A DNA stretch of 24,828 nucleotides. It comes from Schoenoplectus triqueter (taxonomy: Eukaryota > Streptophyta > Magnoliopsida > Poales > Cyperaceae). The DNA lies in assembly GCA_964058805.1 (NCBI GenBank), contig CAXKVV010001701.1:1-24828 (forward strand), written 5' to 3'. Position 1 is the first letter of the stretch, and each line of letters begins with the position of its first letter. The notes under the pieces were generated by a model. The model was not told where the DNA came from. It ran no database searches and was given only the letters and a program-made list of their open reading frames with translations. Of this stretch, positions 21,217 through 24,828 are shown in pieces. A program made the translations under genes and the position numbers.

Positions 21217-22985
21217 TTGTCTGTTTATGGCCCGCTCAATTCAAATAATCAAACATCCGTGCAACTGTCAGTTGATTGTAATAGTTAAACATTCATAACA
21301 CACCGTTATCCAAAAAAGAGAGAATTGTTTAAACAGAATTAGGTGATAAATTAAGACATAATAGTAACTACGAGTCTAAGATTAATAAGTTAATTTACGC
21401 CTATCCCCATTTGAAAGATCAGCATGAATGTCCTCGAAATTAGTTGAAGGTGGCTCCCTTTTGCAGTAAATTTGGGCCTGGGAAAAAGCACGTTTGCTTT
21501 ACATATATAACGAAGGCACATCGAGCTGTGACGAAAAGAAATCACTAATTATTTGATGCCTCAGCTCGTTATGCTGAAGGGGCTACGGACAGAGTAAAAT
21601 TGATTTGAACAGAGTTAGCATTCATTTTTTTTATTAAGAGACGGACTTGCCCCTATTAATTGTCTTTCAATTGCATTTAATTATTTAACTTTTTGATAAA
21701 TGTAGTTAATCAAAGTTTTCACTCATTTCTTAATTTTTTTTTCTTGTTTTGTAGCCGCTAGATGTTCCAACGCAAACAACAAGATAAAATGAATGAAATT
21801 TGACATAAAAAATAAATAATAACGCAAAATAAAATTTTCAACATTCAAGTCATTTTGTGTTTTTATAAAATTCATGATTCCAAAACATGATTTATAATTA
21901 TGTAACATAAGATATTAAAATTTTGATGTTAAATTTAAATTCAAAGGTACGATATTAAAGTTCACATGCAAAAGTTTTAAATTAAACTAAAACTACCGGT
22001 AAGAAAAGCCTATTAAAAATTCTAACTCGGTCCAAATCAATTTCGTAGGGGGTGTCAACGGAGTGATATTATCAGCTTTGTTCGACTTCGTACTAAAAAA
22101 TTCTTAAATATATCATTCGTATTCGAATTATATTTATATTTAATTCATAATTGTAAAAATGATGTAGATATAAATTTGATTTTAGACTTATTTATCTTTG
22201 AAAAGTTGAAGGAAGACAGAAAACTAAAAACAAACCCAAGATGCCAAAATAGTGTAATTCCAATGCAACAAAAGATGCATTATGTTAGAAGTCAGTATTC
22301 TAATACAAATAAACACAAGAAAAATTTAATATAATTTTGCTTTCATGGATATGAATTGAGAGTCAATTCACAAAGTTGATCAGATGTCAATATGAACAAC
22401 ATCTGATTAAATCAATTTTTAGTTCAAGCGTTGACAAGTAATCAAACCTTAATTAAATAAAATTGAACCTAATATAGCATCAAAAATAGAAGCTCGCTTA
22501 GGGACAATATCGATCTATAGTGTTTTGACATAAACATTAGGCTTTTACTCTGAAAAATTGAGAATTAACATGAAGAAGAAAGGGGTTTCATGGAAAAAAA
22601 TTGTTGACACAAAGAGACAAGTGCAAAATGAGAATTATAAAATACAAGGGTGATCACCATGAGTTCAAGGATTTTTGGTGATCATAAATTTTAGACAAAG
22701 GGAGATATTTTAAAAAGTTGAGAAGATGAAAAGAACTGAAAAGAATTCTCTGATTGGTCAAGAGGTGCTTTGGGGTACAAATTGGAGAATGGAGCTAATT
22801 TAGGTGCAAGATGGGGGATATCAAAGGATTATAATGCCAAGAACCGTCTCATGTGGACCACAAGTCTCCGGCAAGCTTTGGTGTTGCTGCACCAAGACCA
22901 TCTAAACTCAGAAAAAGGAAGGGAACATCTTGTGTCTCATTAAACCTTACAATCGGGCCCCACCATCTCTTTGTCCCACTTACGA
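21217..22985. other. Intergenic, copy B: AT-rich, no gene seen
   Basis: This is the counterpart of 3722-5493 in copy A. No coding region is supported on either strand. Differences from copy A cluster before about 21740 (short T/TTG-run changes); after that the two copies are almost identical up to MITE 1. Confidence 0.6.
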
Positions 22986-22993
22986 TCCTACCC

Positions 22994-23508
22994 TAGGGGT
23001 GTGCAAACCGACGTTCGCTTCAAACAAAAATAATTATATGTATCCGAAGTTTTTTTTCGGCTTGTCAAATTACAAACCAAACTGAACTTTTAAAAATATC
23101 AACCGAATAAATCGAAATTTTATTAGGTTTATTCGGTTAAATCGAAATTACATTACTTAAAGAGAAATAAAAATATAAAAGTTATAAAAATTGATAGAAG
23201 AAATAAATAATTTAAAAAATAAAATAAATAACTAAATAAAATCTATAGAAAATAAATATATTTGGATAATCTTTAATATAATCCTTATTTATATCAAGTA
23301 AAATAAAATTATTTAATAAATTTTGGACTATTCGATTTATTCGGTTTATGTGATTTAGAAAAATTATAACCGAATCAAAGAACAAAAACCGAATTAGTTA
23401 GAATTTTCAATCGAACTGAAATTTTTAAACCGAAAAATCAAACCAAATAGTCCAAAATTTAACGGTTCAGTTCAAAATCAATTAAACCGATCCGTTTGCA
23501 CACCCCTA
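22994..23508. mobile_element. hAT-like MITE 1, copy B
   Basis: This is the duplicated counterpart of the element at 5502-6016, also 515 bp, with the same terminal repeats and the same imperfect 8-bp flanks (22986-22993 and 23509-23516). Its presence at the same relative place in both copies shows the insertion predates the duplication. Confidence 0.8.
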
Positions 23509-23651
23509 TCAGACCCCACATACTTCTCTCTCTCTCTTATAATAGGGCCCCACTCCACCCTTCCCTTAATATCTCTGTCTTGGCTCTCTTTGCCATCTAC
23601 CCGACAGAACCAAAGAACAAGAAATTCCCTTTCGATAAAACCTGTGCTCCC

Positions 23652-24105
23652 TAGGGTTGCAAGAAAAGTTCATAATTTGTAATTCATTTGGTGTTCGATA
23701 CGATTTTAGTTTGATTTCAGTTCGTTCGATTAGACTATTTTGATAGTTCAATTTGAGCTCGGTTTGATAATTTTTTAATGAAATAGTTCGAGTTTGATTT
23801 GTAATAGTACGATATGTAGTTATTTGCATATATTTTTAACTATTTAGTCAATAATATATGCAATAACATAATTATTTTATTATAAAATTAATAAGACATT
23901 ATTAATTTATCATTAAATAAATAAATATTAGTTAATTTTTAAAATTTTAATATAAAATTGATAAAAATATTAATTATTTTAGCTCTAGTTATTTATGATA
24001 AATATAAAAATTGAGTTTATTTAGAGTTAGATTTAGTTCGAAATAGTTTCAAATCAAACTCAAACACCAATGAGTTCGATCGAATTTGATTCATTTGGAG
24101 CCCTA
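23652..24105. mobile_element. hAT-like MITE 2, copy B
   Basis: This is the counterpart of 6160-6613, also 454 bp, with the same perfect target duplication gtgctccc at 23644-23651 and 24106-24113. A few substitutions separate it from copy A. The insertion predates the segmental duplication. Confidence 0.85.
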
Positions 24106-24481
24106 GTGCTCCCTTGATCTATCCCCTCTTCGCCGACAACATCCGAGAGCAGGGCCAAAAAACCACCAAATTAGTAGCCAAAAACCCAAATTAGGTATGA
24201 AATTTGATACTTTAATCTAGAGAGAGAGAACCCAGTTTCAATTTTAACCAAAAGGGAGAATCAAAGATGCAAACGAAAAACCTAGAAAATTAGGGATGAT
24301 TGGAATTGAAGAATTGGAGAGCATGGGTGGCCAAAACTGGAGAGGAAAAGGGAACAAGGAGCTTCAACAGCCTTGCACGACAGGTCAGTTAGGCAGTTAT
24401 AACCATTCCTGACAGTTGCAACAAAACGACAACCGGCCGAGTCTAGTCAATGCCACCAGGTAACTGTCGACCTCTTGATTA

Positions 24482-24550
24482 TTCTAGAAACTTCTAGCAC
24501 CAGTTCTAGAACATTCTAGCATGCTCTAACTAAGTCATCTCTTTAAATAT
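24482..24550 (+). promoter_or_regulatory. Two perfect heat-shock elements plus TATA-like box, copy B
   Basis: Heat-shock elements are at 24482-24497 and 24504-24519, with the TATA-like box at about 24543-24550. All core TTC/GAA triplets are identical to copy A, although nearby sequence (24390-24470 and 24530-24710) has several substitutions between the copies. Confidence 0.6.
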
Positions 24551-24828
24551 CCCATCTCGTTAGGGTAATAGGCCGAAAATTATCAAGATGGTAACCAAGA
24601 CCTCTCTCCCTCTGCCAAGAAACACCAATTGGCAGAAAACTAGACCCAAGGCTCTCTCCCTCTTCCTTTCTTTTGATGCTGGTAAAAGGAAAAACCGAAA
24701 ATATATCTAGCGAATTGATCTCGGTACAAACTTGAGAAGTTTGCAAACACCTGAAATCCTCATCGCTCGATCCTTAGAATAGGTGTATCAGTAATATTGT
24801 GATGTAATTACAAGAATAGATGGAGAAT

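Larger units (their letters stand above)
17587..24828 (+). repeat. Direct repeat copy B (matches 1-7336)
   Basis: This is the second head-to-tail copy of the segment at 1-7336. It runs to the right edge of the window without loss of similarity. Unlike copy A, the sequence upstream of it here is visible and includes exons 1-2 and the promoter of the SMR gene. The similarity presumably continued further left in copy A, outside the window. If this is one tandem duplication, the junction between units must lie somewhere in 7337-17586. Confidence 0.97.

Noticed and set aside
1..24828. Search for tRNA, rRNA, CRISPR or prokaryote-type operons
   Set aside because: None seen by eye. Introns, element types and composition all indicate plant nuclear DNA.

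Overview
The window is plant nuclear DNA, probably from a eudicot. Intergenic sequence is AT-rich, the one clear gene has ten exons with GT-AG introns, and the rest holds transposable-element relics of typical plant types: hAT-like MITEs, a short Helitron and a plant-mobile-domain fragment. I cannot name the species.

The main structural fact is a long direct repeat. Positions 1-7336 (copy A) and 17587-24828 (copy B) are the same sequence, head to tail, about 17.5 kb apart. They differ by roughly 30 substitutions counted by eye plus a few indels. Both window ends lie inside the repeat, so the outer limits cannot be seen. It may be a recent tandem segmental duplication, or two haplotypes laid end to end by the assembler.

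The gene lies in the repeat. Copy B is complete: ten exons between 16486 and 20900, encoding 479 residues. It carries two CUE-like ubiquitin-binding-type regions, a DUF1771 domain and a C-terminal SMR domain. Copy A shows exons 3-10 (303-3407), all intact; exons 1-2 would lie left of the window. Downstream of each copy come about 1.8 kb of featureless AT-rich sequence, two hAT-like MITEs about 140 bp apart set in CT-rich promoter-like sequence, and then a pair of perfect heat-shock elements above a TATA-like box.

The single-copy middle (7337-16485) has no convincing gene. From left to right it holds AT-rich sequence, a 471-bp Helitron with intact ends (8255-8725), a low-complexity AT block with (AAT)n and (AT)n tracts, four units of an exact 180-bp tandem repeat, a 29-bp repeat followed by two stem-loops and a TATA-like box (possible LTR remnant), a broken plant-mobile-domain fragment on the minus strand, a decamer minisatellite, a 13-bp-arm hairpin, more AT-rich DNA, and finally the promoter and CT-rich leader of the SMR gene.

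No bacterial-type system, CRISPR array, tRNA or rRNA was seen.
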